In this document: positions 8,031 to 17,656 of the stretch, piece after piece
How the letters are laid out: each line of letters starts with the position of its first letter
Position numbering within the stretch: position 1 is the first letter of the stretch
Source of the DNA: Curvibacter sp.
GTDB taxonomy: Bacteria > Pseudomonadota > Gammaproteobacteria > Burkholderiales > Burkholderiaceae_C
Length of the DNA stretch: 64,000 nt
Assembly: GCA_004293725.1 (NCBI GenBank)
Contig: REAW01000006.1
Coordinates: 1 to 64,000, forward strand
Reading direction: 5' to 3'
Program-made: the position numbers and the translations under genes
The notes under the pieces: model-generated
Told to the model about the DNA's origin: nothing
Database searches by the model: none
The model's input: only the letters and a program-made list of their open reading frames with translations

Positions 8031-8981
8031 CTAGCGACCTGCAAACTGTGCTTCTTCCAGGGCATCCACAAACATGGCCGCGACGTCAAATCCGGTTTGG
8101 TCTGTGATTTCTTGGAAGCAGGTGGGACTGGTTACGTTGATCTCGGTCAGCGAGTCGCCAATCACGTCCAGCCCCACAAGCAACAGCCCCCGGGCCGCCA
8201 GGATGGGGCCCAAGGCCTCTGCAATAGATCGGTCGGTGTCGCTCAGGGGCTGCGCCACACCTTTGCCACCGGCGGCCAAATTCCCGCGCACCTCGCCCCC
8301 TTGCGGAATACGCGCGAGGCAAAAAGGCACAGGCTTGCCCCCAATCACCAGCACGCGCTTGTCGCCGTCTTGAATAGCGGGCAGAAACTTTTGCACCATC
8401 AAGGTCTGGGCACCGTCTTTGTTCAGGGTCTCGATGATCCCACCCAAGTTCAGCCCGTCGTCTTTGACGCGGAATATGCCCATACCGCCCATGCCGTCCA
8501 GCGGCTTCAAGATGATGTCACGGTGCTCGGCGTGGAAGGCGCGCACGGCGTCCGCATCGCGCGTGACCAGCGTAGGACCAATGAACTGGGGGAACTCGAG
8601 AATCGCTAGTTTTTCAGGGTGGTCGCGCAATGCCCGCGGCTTGTTGAAGACGCGGGCGCCTTCCCGTTCGGCCTGTTCCAGCAGGTGGGTAGCGTAGAAG
8701 AATTCAGAATCGAACGGTGGGTCCTTGCGCATCACCACGGCGTCAAAGTCTTTGATGGCCACGGTGTCCGAGGTTTCGGTGAACCATGTGGTCGCGTCGC
8801 CGCTGAGCGTAATGCGGCGCACTGCAGCCTGCACCACACCGCCACGCTGCCATACCAAGTGGCGCGGCTCACAGGCAATGATGTGGTGACCGCGCTTTTG
8901 GGCCTCGCGCATCATGGCAAACGTGGTGTCTTTGTAGATCTTGAAGGATTCCAGCGGGTCGGCAACAAACAGAATATCCAT
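8031..8981 (-). CDS. gshB: Glutathione synthase
   Basis: This 316-residue ATP-grasp enzyme joins gamma-glutamylcysteine and glycine to make glutathione. The features seen are the N-terminal MDILFVADPLESF, the substrate-region motif MRKDPPFD at 84-91, the ATP-grasp loop KPLDGMGGMG at 159-168, and the NVTSPT metal/ATP motif near 288. The length matches proteobacterial GshB. The ATG chosen removes a 62-residue upstream extension that overlaps benE and is not conserved in kind. benE lies about 30 bases upstream and gshA lies further up on the same strand. Confidence 0.95.
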   Translation of the reverse strand: MDILFVADPLESFKIYKDTTFAMMREAQKRGHHIIACEPRHLVWQRGGVVQAAVRRITLSGDATTWFTETSDTVAIKDFDAVVMRKDPPFDSEFFYATHLLEQAEREGARVFNKPRALRDHPEKLAILEFPQFIGPTLVTRDADAVRAFHAEHRDIILKPLDGMGGMGIFRVKDDGLNLGGIIETLNKDGAQTLMVQKFLPAIQDGDKRVLVIGGKPVPFCLARIPQGGEVRGNLAAGGKGVAQPLSDTDRSIAEALGPILAARGLLLVGLDVIGDSLTEINVTSPTCFQEITDQTGFDVAAMFVDALEEAQFAGR

Positions 8982-9012
8982 GGGGTTCTTTCTAGAAATG
9001 GGGCGCTCCCTC

Positions 9013-10230
9013 TCAAGGGGTCGTGGGCTGCGTGCGGCCATAGTGTTGCACCAAAAGCGCGAGAGCGCCTGCGGCCACGCCCCAAAACGCCGAGCCAACA
9101 CCGGCAATGACGACGCCGCTGAGCGTGACCAGAAATGTAATGAGCGCCGCTTCGCGGTAGGCATCATCCTTCAGCGCTGCGGCCAGCGCGCTACCGATGG
9201 TGCCCAACAGCGCCAACCCCGCGATTGCGGCCACCAGCTCCTTGGGAAAGGCAGCAAGCACGCCGGTGATGGCCGCACCAAACAGGCCAATCACTATATA
9301 TATAGCGCCACAAGATGCGGCTGCGGTGTAACGCCGTGCCGGGTTGGCATGGGCCTCGGTGCCCATGCAGATGGCTGCGGTGATGGCGCTAAGGTTGAGG
9401 GCAAACGCGCCAAACGGCGCGAGCACCAACGTCACCACACCCGTGAGGGTGATCAACTTGGAAATGGGGATGCCTGCTTCTCCGCCCTCCGAGCGGCGGT
9501 CGGCATACCCGGCGGCCTGGATAGCGGCCACACCCGGCAGGTTTTGCGATGCCATGGTGACCACGAACAGGGGAAGCGACATGCTGATAAATGCGGCCCA
9601 TGAGAACGTGGGCGCCACCCATACCGGCATGGTCAAACCCAATCGAATGTCAGCCCCCACAAAATCAGCGCGAACAGCTACAAAAATTATAGCTACCAAC
9701 AACGTCAGCGGAACGGCATAACGCGGCACGAGTCGTTTGCCCAATAGGTAGGTCAGCAGCATCAGCAAGACCAGTGGCAAGGCTGTTTGCGCAGCAGCAA
9801 AACCCGACAAACCAAATCGCGCCACCACGCCAGCCAGCAGGGCCGAAGCCAGCGCCAGCGGAATGCGGTTCATCACGCGTTCAAACCATCCGGTTGCCCC
9901 CGCGATGGTAATGAGCACTGCGCACAGAATGAAAGCGCCAACGCCTTCTGCCATGCCAAAGCCTCCGGTCGTGGCGGCAGTGGCCAACACGGCGGCACCA
10001 GGCGTGCTCCAAGCCACCATGACCGGCTTTCTCAACCACAGCGATGGCAGCAACGAACACAGCCCCATGCCGATGCCCAAGGCCCACATCCACGACGCCA
10101 CCATGGCGGGTGTAGCGCCCAGCGCCAGCGCGGCTTGAAAGACGATGGCCACCGAACTTGTGAACCCCACCAGGACGGCAACGAAGCCTGCAGTGAATGC
10201 CGAGAGACTCAGGTCTTTGAAAAATCGCAT
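9013..10230 (-). CDS. BenE family benzoate/H+ symporter-like membrane protein
   Basis: This 405-residue protein has about 12 membrane segments and the BenE-family pattern: an N-terminal LSLSAFTAGFVAVLVGFTSS region, STPGAA in a re-entrant loop, and MASQNLPGVA in the second half. The family is related to NCS2-type carriers and is annotated as benzoate transport, but the substrate of this copy is unproven. There are no benzoate degradation genes nearby. A copy of the dispersed short repeat (9668-9694) lies within the gene and is translated as part of a membrane helix. Confidence 0.85.
   Translation of the reverse strand: MRFFKDLSLSAFTAGFVAVLVGFTSSVAIVFQAALALGATPAMVASWMWALGIGMGLCSLLPSLWLRKPVMVAWSTPGAAVLATAATTGGFGMAEGVGAFILCAVLITIAGATGWFERVMNRIPLALASALLAGVVARFGLSGFAAAQTALPLVLLMLLTYLLGKRLVPRYAVPLTLLVAIIFVAVRADFVGADIRLGLTMPVWVAPTFSWAAFISMSLPLFVVTMASQNLPGVAAIQAAGYADRRSEGGEAGIPISKLITLTGVVTLVLAPFGAFALNLSAITAAICMGTEAHANPARRYTAAASCGAIYIVIGLFGAAITGVLAAFPKELVAAIAGLALLGTIGSALAAALKDDAYREAALITFLVTLSGVVIAGVGSAFWGVAAGALALLVQHYGRTQPTTP
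9668..9694 (+). repeat. Dispersed short repeat, copy 1 (inside benE)
   Basis: This copy shows GCGCGAACAGCTAC, an A/T-rich centre, then TATAGCT. It shares the pattern GCGCAA..AGCTAC-(A/T-rich)-ATAG with five other places in this window. It is in frame inside benE on the opposite strand. Confidence 0.55.
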
Positions 10231-10279
10231 GGCGGCATTGTCGGCTACGCAGCGCCCATGGCGACGCCGCCGCAGGGTG

Positions 10280-12148
10280 CTAAATCTCGATTTTGGACCC
10301 CAGTTCCACCACGGAGTTATTGGGCAAATTCAGGAAGTCGGCGGCCGCACTGGCGTTGTGGTGCATTTGGGCAAACAGCTTCTCGCGCCACGGAGCCATC
10401 CCCTCTCCCATAGTGGGAACTACGGTGTCGCGCGACAAGAAGTAGCTAGTGGTCATGGGATCCATGTCACAGCCACGGCCTTTGATTTGTTCAAGCGCCT
10501 TGGGTACATCGGGGTCATTTTTGAACCCGTAATGGATAACAACCTGCCAACAGTCGTGGCCCAGAGAATCGATCTGCAAGCGCTTGTCCAATCCAATCCA
10601 CGGTACCTCATGGTTGCATACCGTGACAAACAGATTGCTGGTGTGCAACACCTTGTTGTGTTTGAGGTTGTGCAGCATGGCATTGGGCACCGTGCCTTTT
10701 TCAGCCGTCAGGAAAACGGCAGTGCCTTCCACGCGCGCAGGCGGACTCACAAACACGGCCTCCAGAAAACTTGGCAGGTCCAGCGCGTCGGCTCGCAGTT
10801 TGTCGTTGAGTAGACGTCGGCCATCTTTCCAGGTGATCATCAAGGTGAAGATGGCACCTCCAATGAGCAGAGGGAACCATCCACCATCAAACAGCTTGAG
10901 CATGTTGGAGGCCCAGAAGGCGAAATCCACCACAAAGAAGAACCCGGTGGCAGCCACGCACAACCATAAGGGGTACTTCCAGTTATACCGAATCACGTAG
11001 AAAGTCAGAATCGTGGTGATAAGCATGTCGGTGCAAACTGCGATGCCGTAAGCTGCGGCCAGATTGCTGGATGACTTGAACATCACAACCGCTAACACAA
11101 TGGCTACAAACAAGCCCCAGTTCACAAACGGAATGTAGATTTGCCCGGCTTCTTTGACACTGGTGTGCTCGATCTGGAGACGCGGCAAGTACCCCAATTG
11201 AATGACCTGCTTGGTCACAGAAAAAGCACCTGTAATGAGGGCTTGCGAGGCGATGACAGTGGCCATCGTGGCGAGCCCAACCAGAGGCAGCAAGGCCCAA
11301 TCGGGAGCCATCATGTAAAACGGGTTTTTGACGGCTGCAGGGTTGGCAAGCAACAAGGCTCCTTGGCCAAAATAGTTGATGACCAAGGCCGGCATCACGA
11401 TGGAGAACCAAGCCAAACGTATCGGCGTTTTGCCAAAGTGGCCCAAGTCTGCATACAGCGCTTCTGCCCCTGTGACACACAGCACCACCGCACCCAGAAT
11501 GATGAACGTAGTACCCGGGTTGTTCCACATGAAGCCGAGTGCGTAATGGGGACTGATGGCCCACAAAATCTCGGGATGGTGGACGATGTGGCTGGCCCCC
11601 AAAACACCAATCGTTACGAACCACACCACCGTGATGGGACCAAAAAACTTCCCAATTCCAGCGGTGCCGCGCTTCTGGACGGCAAACAAGCCAAACAAAA
11701 TAACCAGCGTGATGGGAATCACGTACTTCTTGAAAGCGGGCGAAATCACTTCCAGGCCCTCTACTGCGGACAACACCGAGATGGCCGGGGTAATGACGCC
11801 GTCTCCGTAAAAAAGACAGGTGCCGAAAATACCGAGAAGGAGCAATATGCGGCGCAGCTCAGGCCGGTCTTTCACCGACTGGGATGCCAGCGCCAGCATG
11901 GCTACCAACCCTCCCTCACCATGGTTGTCTGCGCGCAGCACCAGCAACACATACTTGATGGAGACAATAACAGTCAGGGTCCAGAAGAATATGGAAAGGA
12001 TGCCGTAGACGTTGTCTGGAGTGAAGGGCACATGGCCGGACCCGAAAACCTCTTTCATGGCGTACAGCACACTGGTGCCAATGTCGCCATATACAACGCC
12101 GATGGCACCCAGCGTGAGTGCCCCGAGAGACGATTTGGAAGCTGACAC
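10280..12148 (-). CDS. kup: Kup-type low-affinity potassium transporter
   Basis: This 622-residue protein takes up K+ with protons across the inner membrane. The N-terminal signature [14 protein letters not shown] is at residues 14-27, followed by about 12 membrane segments and a C-terminal cytoplasmic part of about 170 residues, as in E. coli Kup (622 residues). The start is a GTG directly after the T-run of a strong hairpin; no later start would keep the conserved N-terminus. GGGTG inside the 3' arm of that hairpin is the only ribosome-site candidate, so the hairpin could limit translation or transcription. It lies between gshA and benE on the same strand. Confidence 0.95.
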   Translation of the reverse strand: MSASKSSLGALTLGAIGVVYGDIGTSVLYAMKEVFGSGHVPFTPDNVYGILSIFFWTLTVIVSIKYVLLVLRADNHGEGGLVAMLALASQSVKDRPELRRILLLLGIFGTCLFYGDGVITPAISVLSAVEGLEVISPAFKKYVIPITLVILFGLFAVQKRGTAGIGKFFGPITVVWFVTIGVLGASHIVHHPEILWAISPHYALGFMWNNPGTTFIILGAVVLCVTGAEALYADLGHFGKTPIRLAWFSIVMPALVINYFGQGALLLANPAAVKNPFYMMAPDWALLPLVGLATMATVIASQALITGAFSVTKQVIQLGYLPRLQIEHTSVKEAGQIYIPFVNWGLFVAIVLAVVMFKSSSNLAAAYGIAVCTDMLITTILTFYVIRYNWKYPLWLCVAATGFFFVVDFAFWASNMLKLFDGGWFPLLIGGAIFTLMITWKDGRRLLNDKLRADALDLPSFLEAVFVSPPARVEGTAVFLTAEKGTVPNAMLHNLKHNKVLHTSNLFVTVCNHEVPWIGLDKRLQIDSLGHDCWQVVIHYGFKNDPDVPKALEQIKGRGCDMDPMTTSYFLSRDTVVPTMGEGMAPWREKLFAQMHHNASAAADFLNLPNNSVVELGSKIEI

Positions 12149-12179
12149 AAAAACACCCGGCTTGCAATGAACGCCGGGT
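12149..12179 (-). terminator. Intrinsic terminator or leader hairpin just before kup
   Basis: On the minus strand the arms ACCCGGC and GCCGGGT (12173-12179 and 12155-12161) enclose an 11-base loop and are followed by GTTTTT directly abutting the kup GTG. This has the form of an intrinsic terminator for gshA. It could also be a leader hairpin controlling kup, since the stem contains the only plausible ribosome site. Confidence 0.7.
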
Positions 12180-12308
12180 TCCGTTCCTTAAGGGACCGCT
12201 ATTTTGCTCTTCCCCCTCTTGGCCGCAAGTCAGAAAAGAAGAATTCACTAAGAATTTGAAGTCGTGTTGCAGCGCAGCAACTCGGCTTCAATTCAAAGTT
12301 GACGCGCC

Positions 12309-13595
12309 TCAGTCATAGTGCTCCGCATCGGGATCTGTGGCTTCCAACTCGTAGCTGCCAGCCAACATGGCAAGACGGCCAATCACGCCGTACATGTAGA
12401 ACCGGTTGGGAGCGCTAGCCCCTGGAGCCACGCCCAGTTGAGGTAAGTGCGTACTATCAGCGAACGCTAACGGTACATAGGAGGAGCCGGGTGCACTGAG
12501 GTTTTCGTCTTGGCCACGTTCTGCGTGCATGCGGTAGAAGCCTCCCACTACATAGCGATCCATCAAGTACACGACGGGCTCAGCCACCGCGTCGTTCACA
12601 CGTTCGTTCGTCAACACGCCCTCTTGCAGAATCAGCTCCAACGGAATGGGCGCGGCCTCCAAGCCAGCGCCCATGGTACGCAGCTTGACCTCCAGGTCTT
12701 TGGTATCGCGCACCGAGAGAATAGCGTTGCCGCTGGTGCGGTTGTCCGCTTTGATGACAACAAAGGGCCGCTCCTTGATGCCGTATTCCTTGTACTTCTT
12801 CTTGACCTTGGTCAGCATCGCCTCCACGCGCTGCACCAGTGCTTCAATACCGGCAGGTGTGGCCAAGTCCACCTGACCGTACTTGTCAAACATGGGGTTG
12901 ATCAACCACGGGTCCACGCCAATCAGCTTGCCAAACCGTTTGGCTACTTCTTCGTAGGCCTTGAAGTGGGTACTTTTGCGGCGTGTTGTCCAGCTCGCAT
13001 GCAACGGGGGCAACAGGTATTGCTCGTTGACGTCTTCCAGAATGCCGGGCACACCAGCGCGCAAGTCATTGTTGAGCAATATGGTGCAAGGGTCGAAGTC
13101 CTTCAAGCCCAGGCGGCCCTTGGTGCGGACCACGGGCTCCAGCGTAATGCTTTCGCCCCCGGGAAGCTCCAGGGTCGTGCTTTTTTTGATTTCGGGGCTG
13201 ATGGAGCCAATGCGAACATTGAGCCCCGCCATGTTGAAAATGCGACGCAGCTGCGCCAGGTTGTTGAGGTGGAAAGTGCTGCGGGCATGGTTCTCGGGCA
13301 CGATCAAGAGATTGCGCGCCTCGGGGCAGATCTTCTCTATTGCCGCCTGCGCGGCTTGCACGGCAAGCGGCAGCATTGCCGGAGTCAGGTTGTTCCAGCC
13401 ACCAGGGTAAAAATTGGTGTCCACAGGCGCCAGCTTGAAGCCAGCGTTACGTACATCGACCGCAGTGTAGAAGGGCGGCGTGTGCTCCATCCACTCCAGG
13501 CGAAACCAGCGCTCAATGGCCGGCATGGAATCCAGAACCCGCTGTTCGAGTTCATTGATCGGGCCCGTGAGGGCGGTAACGAGATGCGGAACCAT
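12309..13595 (-). CDS. gshA: Glutamate-cysteine ligase (proteobacterial TIGR02049-type)
   Basis: This 428-residue enzyme makes gamma-glutamylcysteine, the first step of glutathione synthesis. The sequence matches the separate gshA family found in beta- and acidithiobacillus-type proteobacteria rather than E. coli GshA: DTNFYPGGWNNL near 79-90, VVIKADNRTSGNAILSVRD near 284-302, and FYMYGVIGRLAMLA near the C-terminus. gshB lies about 3.3 kb downstream on the same strand with benE and kup between them. The start ATG lacks an evident ribosome site. A hairpin with a T-run follows about 130 bases after the stop. Confidence 0.9.
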   Translation of the reverse strand: MVPHLVTALTGPINELEQRVLDSMPAIERWFRLEWMEHTPPFYTAVDVRNAGFKLAPVDTNFYPGGWNNLTPAMLPLAVQAAQAAIEKICPEARNLLIVPENHARSTFHLNNLAQLRRIFNMAGLNVRIGSISPEIKKSTTLELPGGESITLEPVVRTKGRLGLKDFDPCTILLNNDLRAGVPGILEDVNEQYLLPPLHASWTTRRKSTHFKAYEEVAKRFGKLIGVDPWLINPMFDKYGQVDLATPAGIEALVQRVEAMLTKVKKKYKEYGIKERPFVVIKADNRTSGNAILSVRDTKDLEVKLRTMGAGLEAAPIPLELILQEGVLTNERVNDAVAEPVVYLMDRYVVGGFYRMHAERGQDENLSAPGSSYVPLAFADSTHLPQLGVAPGASAPNRFYMYGVIGRLAMLAGSYELEATDPDAEHYD

Positions 13596-13715
13596 GGACG
13601 TGGCTTTCTTAGAAAAGTGACTGTGTAGTTTACAACACGACCATTAAGGTCATAAAATTCCCTCGGAGTCGCTGTGCACGCGTACGCGCGATACGGCTCG
13701 CTAAGGCCTCAGCGC

Positions 13716-15002
13716 TCAGCCGCGCACTTCGCCTTCACCCAGTACCACGTACTTCAGCGAGGTCAGCCCTTCAATACCGACCGGGCCGCGCGCATGGAAT
13801 TTGTCGGTGCTGATACCGATTTCGGCACCCAAACCAAACTCAAAGCCATCGGCAAACCGGGTGCTGGTGTTGACCATCACACTGGCGGAATCGACCTCGC
13901 GCAGAAACTTCTGGGCGTGCACGTGGTTGGTAGTCAGGATGGCATCGGTGTGGTGGCTGCCGTATTGGTTGATGTGGGCAATCGCTGCATCCACCCCATC
14001 AACGACCTTGATGCTAACAATAGGTGCTAGGTACTCCTCGTACCAGTCCTGCTCGGTAGCATCCTTGATACAAGCATCTGGCAGTCCGTCCCCGCGAAGA
14101 ATGGCTGCGGCCTCTGCATCACAACGCATTTCTACACCTTTGTCAGCAAAAACAGCCCCCATTTGAACCAGAAATGGGTGCGCTATTCCACGGGCGACCA
14201 GCAAACCCTCTGTGGCATTGCAAGGGCTGTACTTGTGCGTCTTGGCATTGTCGGCCACCTTGACCGCCATGGCCAAGTCGCAGGGGTCGTCGACATAGGT
14301 GTGGCAGTTGCCATCCAGATGCTTAATGACCGGGACCTTGGCGTCGCGGGTGATGCGCTCGATCAGTCCCTTGCCCCCGCGCGGAATGATCACATCCACA
14401 AACTGCGGCATGGCAATGAGTTGCCCCACCACGTCGCGGTCCGTGGTTTGCACCAGTTGCACCGCGTTGGCAGGCAGGCCTGCTTCCACCAGCGCCTGCT
14501 GCACCAGCTTGGCCAGCGCCTTGTTGGATTCAATCGCCTCGGAGCCGCCACGCAAGATGCAGGCATTGCCACTTTTGATTGACAGGCTGGCAGCCTCGAT
14601 GGTCACATTGGGCCGGCTCTCGAAAATCATGCCAAACACGCCGATGGGCACCCGCATCTGGCCCACGCGAATGCCACTCGGCTGCTGCTTCATGCCAATG
14701 ATTTCACCGATCACATCCGCCATGGCGGCCAACTGTTCACAGCCCTCGGCACAGGTTTCGAGGACTTTCGGGGTTAACTTGAGGCGATCCACCATCGGCG
14801 CGGACAGACCATTGGCAAGGGCGCGCTCAATGTCCCTGGCGTTGTCCACTTGCAGGGCGGCTGTGTTTTCACGGAGCAAGCGTGCCAGCGCCCGGAGTGC
14901 TATGTTTTTAGTAGCTGCTTGCGCACGCGCCATTTGGGCTGAGGCCACTTTTGCCTGAGAACCAAGGGCCAAGGTGTATTCGGTGGTGTTGGTCGCGTTC
15001 AT
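13716..15002 (-). CDS. proA: Glutamate-5-semialdehyde dehydrogenase (gamma-glutamyl phosphate reductase)
   Basis: This 428-residue enzyme is the second step of proline synthesis, reducing gamma-glutamyl phosphate with NADPH. The catalytic Cys261 lies in [10 protein letters not shown]. The substrate/NADP regions [12 protein letters not shown] (127-138), IPRGGKGLI (206-214) and the C-terminal [20 protein letters not shown] are intact. proB is not adjacent. A copy of the dispersed repeat is translated within the N-terminal helix ([11 protein letters not shown]). The gene is downstream of holA and the unknown gene on the same strand, a neighbourhood I recall from Comamonadaceae. Confidence 0.96.
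   Translation of the reverse strand: MNATNTTEYTLALGSQAKVASAQMARAQAATKNIALRALARLLRENTAALQVDNARDIERALANGLSAPMVDRLKLTPKVLETCAEGCEQLAAMADVIGEIIGMKQQPSGIRVGQMRVPIGVFGMIFESRPNVTIEAASLSIKSGNACILRGGSEAIESNKALAKLVQQALVEAGLPANAVQLVQTTDRDVVGQLIAMPQFVDVIIPRGGKGLIERITRDAKVPVIKHLDGNCHTYVDDPCDLAMAVKVADNAKTHKYSPCNATEGLLVARGIAHPFLVQMGAVFADKGVEMRCDAEAAAILRGDGLPDACIKDATEQDWYEEYLAPIVSIKVVDGVDAAIAHINQYGSHHTDAILTTNHVHAQKFLREVDSASVMVNTSTRFADGFEFGLGAEIGISTDKFHARGPVGIEGLTSLKYVVLGEGEVRG
14897..14925 (-). repeat. Dispersed short repeat, copy 2 (inside proA)
   Basis: Minus-strand reading gives TGCGCAAGCAGCTAC, a TAAAAAC-type centre and ATAGCAC, the best match to the repeat pattern in this window. It is in frame within proA. 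Confidence 0.6.
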
Positions 15003-15023
15003 GCCCGGATTTTCGCAGATTGC

Positions 15024-15593
15024 TCAAGGCGCCCCGAGCGTACGGGACCACCGCTCCAAATCCTGAACCACGCCCCCCAACGCCATAGCCTCTTGAACCA
15101 CACCGCCCCACACAGGTGAATCTACACGGATACCGGACTGCAGGACCGATTGCGCCAAACGCTCCCGCACCTGTGCCTGCCATTGCGTAGCGGATAGACG
15201 CACCCCCAATGCCGCAAGCACGCGCTGCTTTGGCTCGACCATGTCTTGTACCCGCATCAACCGAAGCAATCGCTGACGGGTGTCGGTCTGCGCATAGAGG
15301 AGCACCGCCTGCTGATGAATGGCTTCGTTCAAGAGAACTTCCAGCACTTGTTGCTCATCCTGGCAAGCCCGGGACCAGGCGACGGCCCCGTCGAAATGCA
15401 ACAGACTACGCTTGAATGACAACGTTCCCTCGGCTAACGCCTCCGCGTGAAAAAAACTAAAGCCGTTTGCATTCCAACCCTGCGCTTCAATGGGCTGCCA
15501 TGTCTCAGCCAAGCAGGCGTGCAAGCGAATCGACAGCTGGCTGTGGCGCGGGTGGTTGCGCTGCGCGGGAAGACTGGGAGAAATTTCTGGCAT
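15024..15593 (-). CDS. Uncharacterised protein, possible PilZ-like N-terminus
   Basis: I do not firmly recognise this 189-residue protein. It is soluble and mostly alpha-helical in its second half. Residues about 15-75 (start of the SIRLHACLAETW segment, then NGFSFFHAEAL and GTLSFKRSLLHFDG) have a beta-rich pattern faintly like a PilZ domain, but the RxxxR motif of c-di-GMP binding is not clear. It lies between holA (21 bases upstream) and proA (21 bases downstream) on the same strand, so it is likely part of a holA-proA operon. No function is proposed. Confidence 0.6.
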   Translation of the reverse strand: MPEISPSLPAQRNHPRHSQLSIRLHACLAETWQPIEAQGWNANGFSFFHAEALAEGTLSFKRSLLHFDGAVAWSRACQDEQQVLEVLLNEAIHQQAVLLYAQTDTRQRLLRLMRVQDMVEPKQRVLAALGVRLSATQWQAQVRERLAQSVLQSGIRVDSPVWGGVVQEAMALGGVVQDLERWSRTLGAP

Positions 15594-15614
15594 GGCAAAC
15601 GCTTTAGAACGGAT

Positions 15615-16715
15615 TCACCGCCGTAGATGGGTCGACGCGAGAGCCGACTTGGGAGAAGCACCACAGAGAACGCACAACTGCAACGACAACCGGTGCAGCG
15701 CTTGCCACCCCGTGCTGGGCCAATCCGGTTGCTTCAGGCCTTTGACGATGCCATCCACCACATGGGCGGACTGCAACAGTTCGGCCAATTTGGATTCGGA
15801 AAGCTTGGGCAGCACGCGCTCGAAAAGTCGCTCTTTGGTACCCCAAATACGATTCTCGCGCAGCGCCATCGGCAGGGGGCGGCCCTGAACCATGGCGTCC
15901 TTCACGCGCTTCAAAGCGCGGATGTCTTCGGCCAGGGTGTAGTGCACCAAGACCTCCGCCTCACCCTCGGCCTGCAGGCCATCCAGCATGCGCTGAACCC
16001 GGACCACCTGACCGGCCAAGACGGCTTCCGACAGTTTGAATACGTCGTAGCGCGCGACATTGAGCACAGCACTCTCCACTTGCGCCAGGGTCAGAACGCC
16101 GCCTTGGGCCTCGGCGGGAAACAGCAAGGCCAATTTTTGGATTTCCTGGTGCGCTGCGAGCAGGTTGCCTTCCACGCGGTCGGCAAAAAACTGCAGGGTG
16201 CGTTGGCCGTCCTCCCCCGCCTCTACACGCTGACCCTGGGCACCCAGTCGCTGTGCGATCCACTGCGGCAAGGCGCTGCGCTCCACCGGCTCGACCTGCA
16301 ACGTGACCCCAAAACTCTCCAGCGCAGCAAACCACGCAGCGGATTTGGCCATTTTGTCCAAACGCGGCAACATGACAATCGTCAGCGTGGAGTCGTTGCC
16401 CTGCGCGGACTGGGCCAACTGCTGCAGCGCGACGCTGCCATCCTTGCCAGGCTTTCCACTGGGAATGCGGATTTCAACAATCTGTTTGTCGGCAAACAGG
16501 CTCAGGGAACCTCCAGCCGCCAGCACCTCGCTCCAGTCAAAGTGGGCGCCTGCCACGGTGTGGGAGGTGCGCTCGGTGTAGCCGTCGGCGCGGGCGTGCG
16601 CGCGGATTGCGTCCAGCGCCTCTTGCTGCAACAGCGGCTCATCCCCATGCAGGGTGTACAAGCTTTTGAGGCCCCGCTGCAGGTGGGTGTGAAGTTGATT
16701 CGCTGCGAGTTGCAT
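15615..16715 (-). CDS. holA: DNA polymerase III subunit delta
   Basis: This 366-residue protein is the delta subunit of the clamp loader, which opens the beta sliding clamp. The N-terminal MQLAANQLHTHL..LYTLHGDEPLL and later SLSLFADKQIVEIRIPSGKPGKDG are typical of HolA, with the helical C-terminal collar domain (ALRENRIWGTKERLFERVLP). The start was placed at MQLAAN; the upstream 27 residues overlap arginase and are not conserved. In related genomes holA usually follows lptE directly, whereas here about 7.9 kb of amino-acid genes lie between them. Confidence 0.92.
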   Translation of the reverse strand: MQLAANQLHTHLQRGLKSLYTLHGDEPLLQQEALDAIRAHARADGYTERTSHTVAGAHFDWSEVLAAGGSLSLFADKQIVEIRIPSGKPGKDGSVALQQLAQSAQGNDSTLTIVMLPRLDKMAKSAAWFAALESFGVTLQVEPVERSALPQWIAQRLGAQGQRVEAGEDGQRTLQFFADRVEGNLLAAHQEIQKLALLFPAEAQGGVLTLAQVESAVLNVARYDVFKLSEAVLAGQVVRVQRMLDGLQAEGEAEVLVHYTLAEDIRALKRVKDAMVQGRPLPMALRENRIWGTKERLFERVLPKLSESKLAELLQSAHVVDGIVKGLKQPDWPSTGWQALHRLSLQLCVLCGASPKSALASTHLRR

Positions 16716-16747
16716 AGGGGGACAGTTTAAGCCCCCCCGTACTCGGC

Positions 16748-17656
16748 TCAGGCCGCGAGCTCGAGCAATGCGGCTTCGGGGGCCAGCATGGCGCACACCA
16801 AGTCGGTTGCCGCCTGCGCTGTGCGGCCACCAAAATCGCGTAACGGGTTGTACTCGGTCAGCTCGAGCGCAACAAACTGCGGGTCGTTGCTGCAGCCAGC
16901 CATCACTTGAAGCGCATCGGCAAGGCGAATGCCTTCCTCAACGGGCGTGCCCGTGCCCGGCGCATCGCGCGGGTCCAGACCATCGAGGTCAAAACTGACG
17001 CCCCACCCCGCAGTCCCGGCTCGCACAAGGGTTCGGGCTTCATCAAAACAGGCGGCAAAACCGCGTGCCAAAACCTCGGGCATGAACATGACGCGCACGC
17101 CCAGGCTTTCAAGCAAAGCCTTCTCGGGCGGTTCGTAGCTGCGCGCACCAATGATGACCAGATGATCTGCGCGCACCTTGTGGCGCCAGCCAAACAAATC
17201 GGTCATGCCCTCTGAGCCATGGCCCAGAAGGGCCGCCACGGGCATACCGTGCGGTGCTTGGCTATCGGAGGTATCGGGTGTGTGGGCATCCAGGTGGGCA
17301 TCTATCCAGACCAAGCCCAGCGCCCCGCGCGGGCGCAAATGGTCCGCCACAGCGCTCCAGGTGCCCACGGCACACGAATGGTCTCCGCCCAGTACCAGGG
17401 GCTGTTGGTTCTGGCGCAGTGCCTGTGTCACCGCATTTGCAAGACGCTCAGAAAAACACTCAATCGCGTTCAGGCGGCTCGTGGCCAGCATGGGCTGCGC
17501 AGTGACCGTATCGCTCCAGGTAACAGTGCGGCCTGTTGCCGCCAAGGCATGGGCAATGCCATGCTCGCGCAAAGCTGCTGCGCCCCATTTGCAGCCGCCA
17601 TCACTGGCACCCTCTCCCACAGCGGCACCGACCAGGTGCAAAACCGCTGTGCTCAC
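16748..17656 (-). CDS. rocF: Arginase
   Basis: This 302-residue ureohydrolase splits arginine into ornithine and urea. All manganese ligands are visible: GGDHS (Asp92-His93 at 90-94), DAHLDAH (Asp119, His121, Asp123, His125) and SFDLDGLDP (Asp223, Asp225). It starts with GTG overlapping the stop of the ornithine cyclodeaminase gene by 4 bases, so the two are translationally coupled. Together they turn arginine into proline. The clear DAHLDAH motif and the genetic context favour arginase over agmatinase. No urease genes are in the window. Confidence 0.92.
   Translation of the reverse strand: MSTAVLHLVGAAVGEGASDGGCKWGAAALREHGIAHALAATGRTVTWSDTVTAQPMLATSRLNAIECFSERLANAVTQALRQNQQPLVLGGDHSCAVGTWSAVADHLRPRGALGLVWIDAHLDAHTPDTSDSQAPHGMPVAALLGHGSEGMTDLFGWRHKVRADHLVIIGARSYEPPEKALLESLGVRVMFMPEVLARGFAACFDEARTLVRAGTAGWGVSFDLDGLDPRDAPGTGTPVEEGIRLADALQVMAGCSNDPQFVALELTEYNPLRDFGGRTAQAATDLVCAMLAPEAALLELAA

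Noticed and set aside
9295-9303. TATATATA tract that could be a promoter element
   Set aside because: It lies inside the benE coding frame (Ile-Tyr-Ile codons), with no downstream gene start to serve.
12510-13628. 372-codon open frame opposite gshA
   Set aside because: It is antisense to gshA with no recognisable domain.
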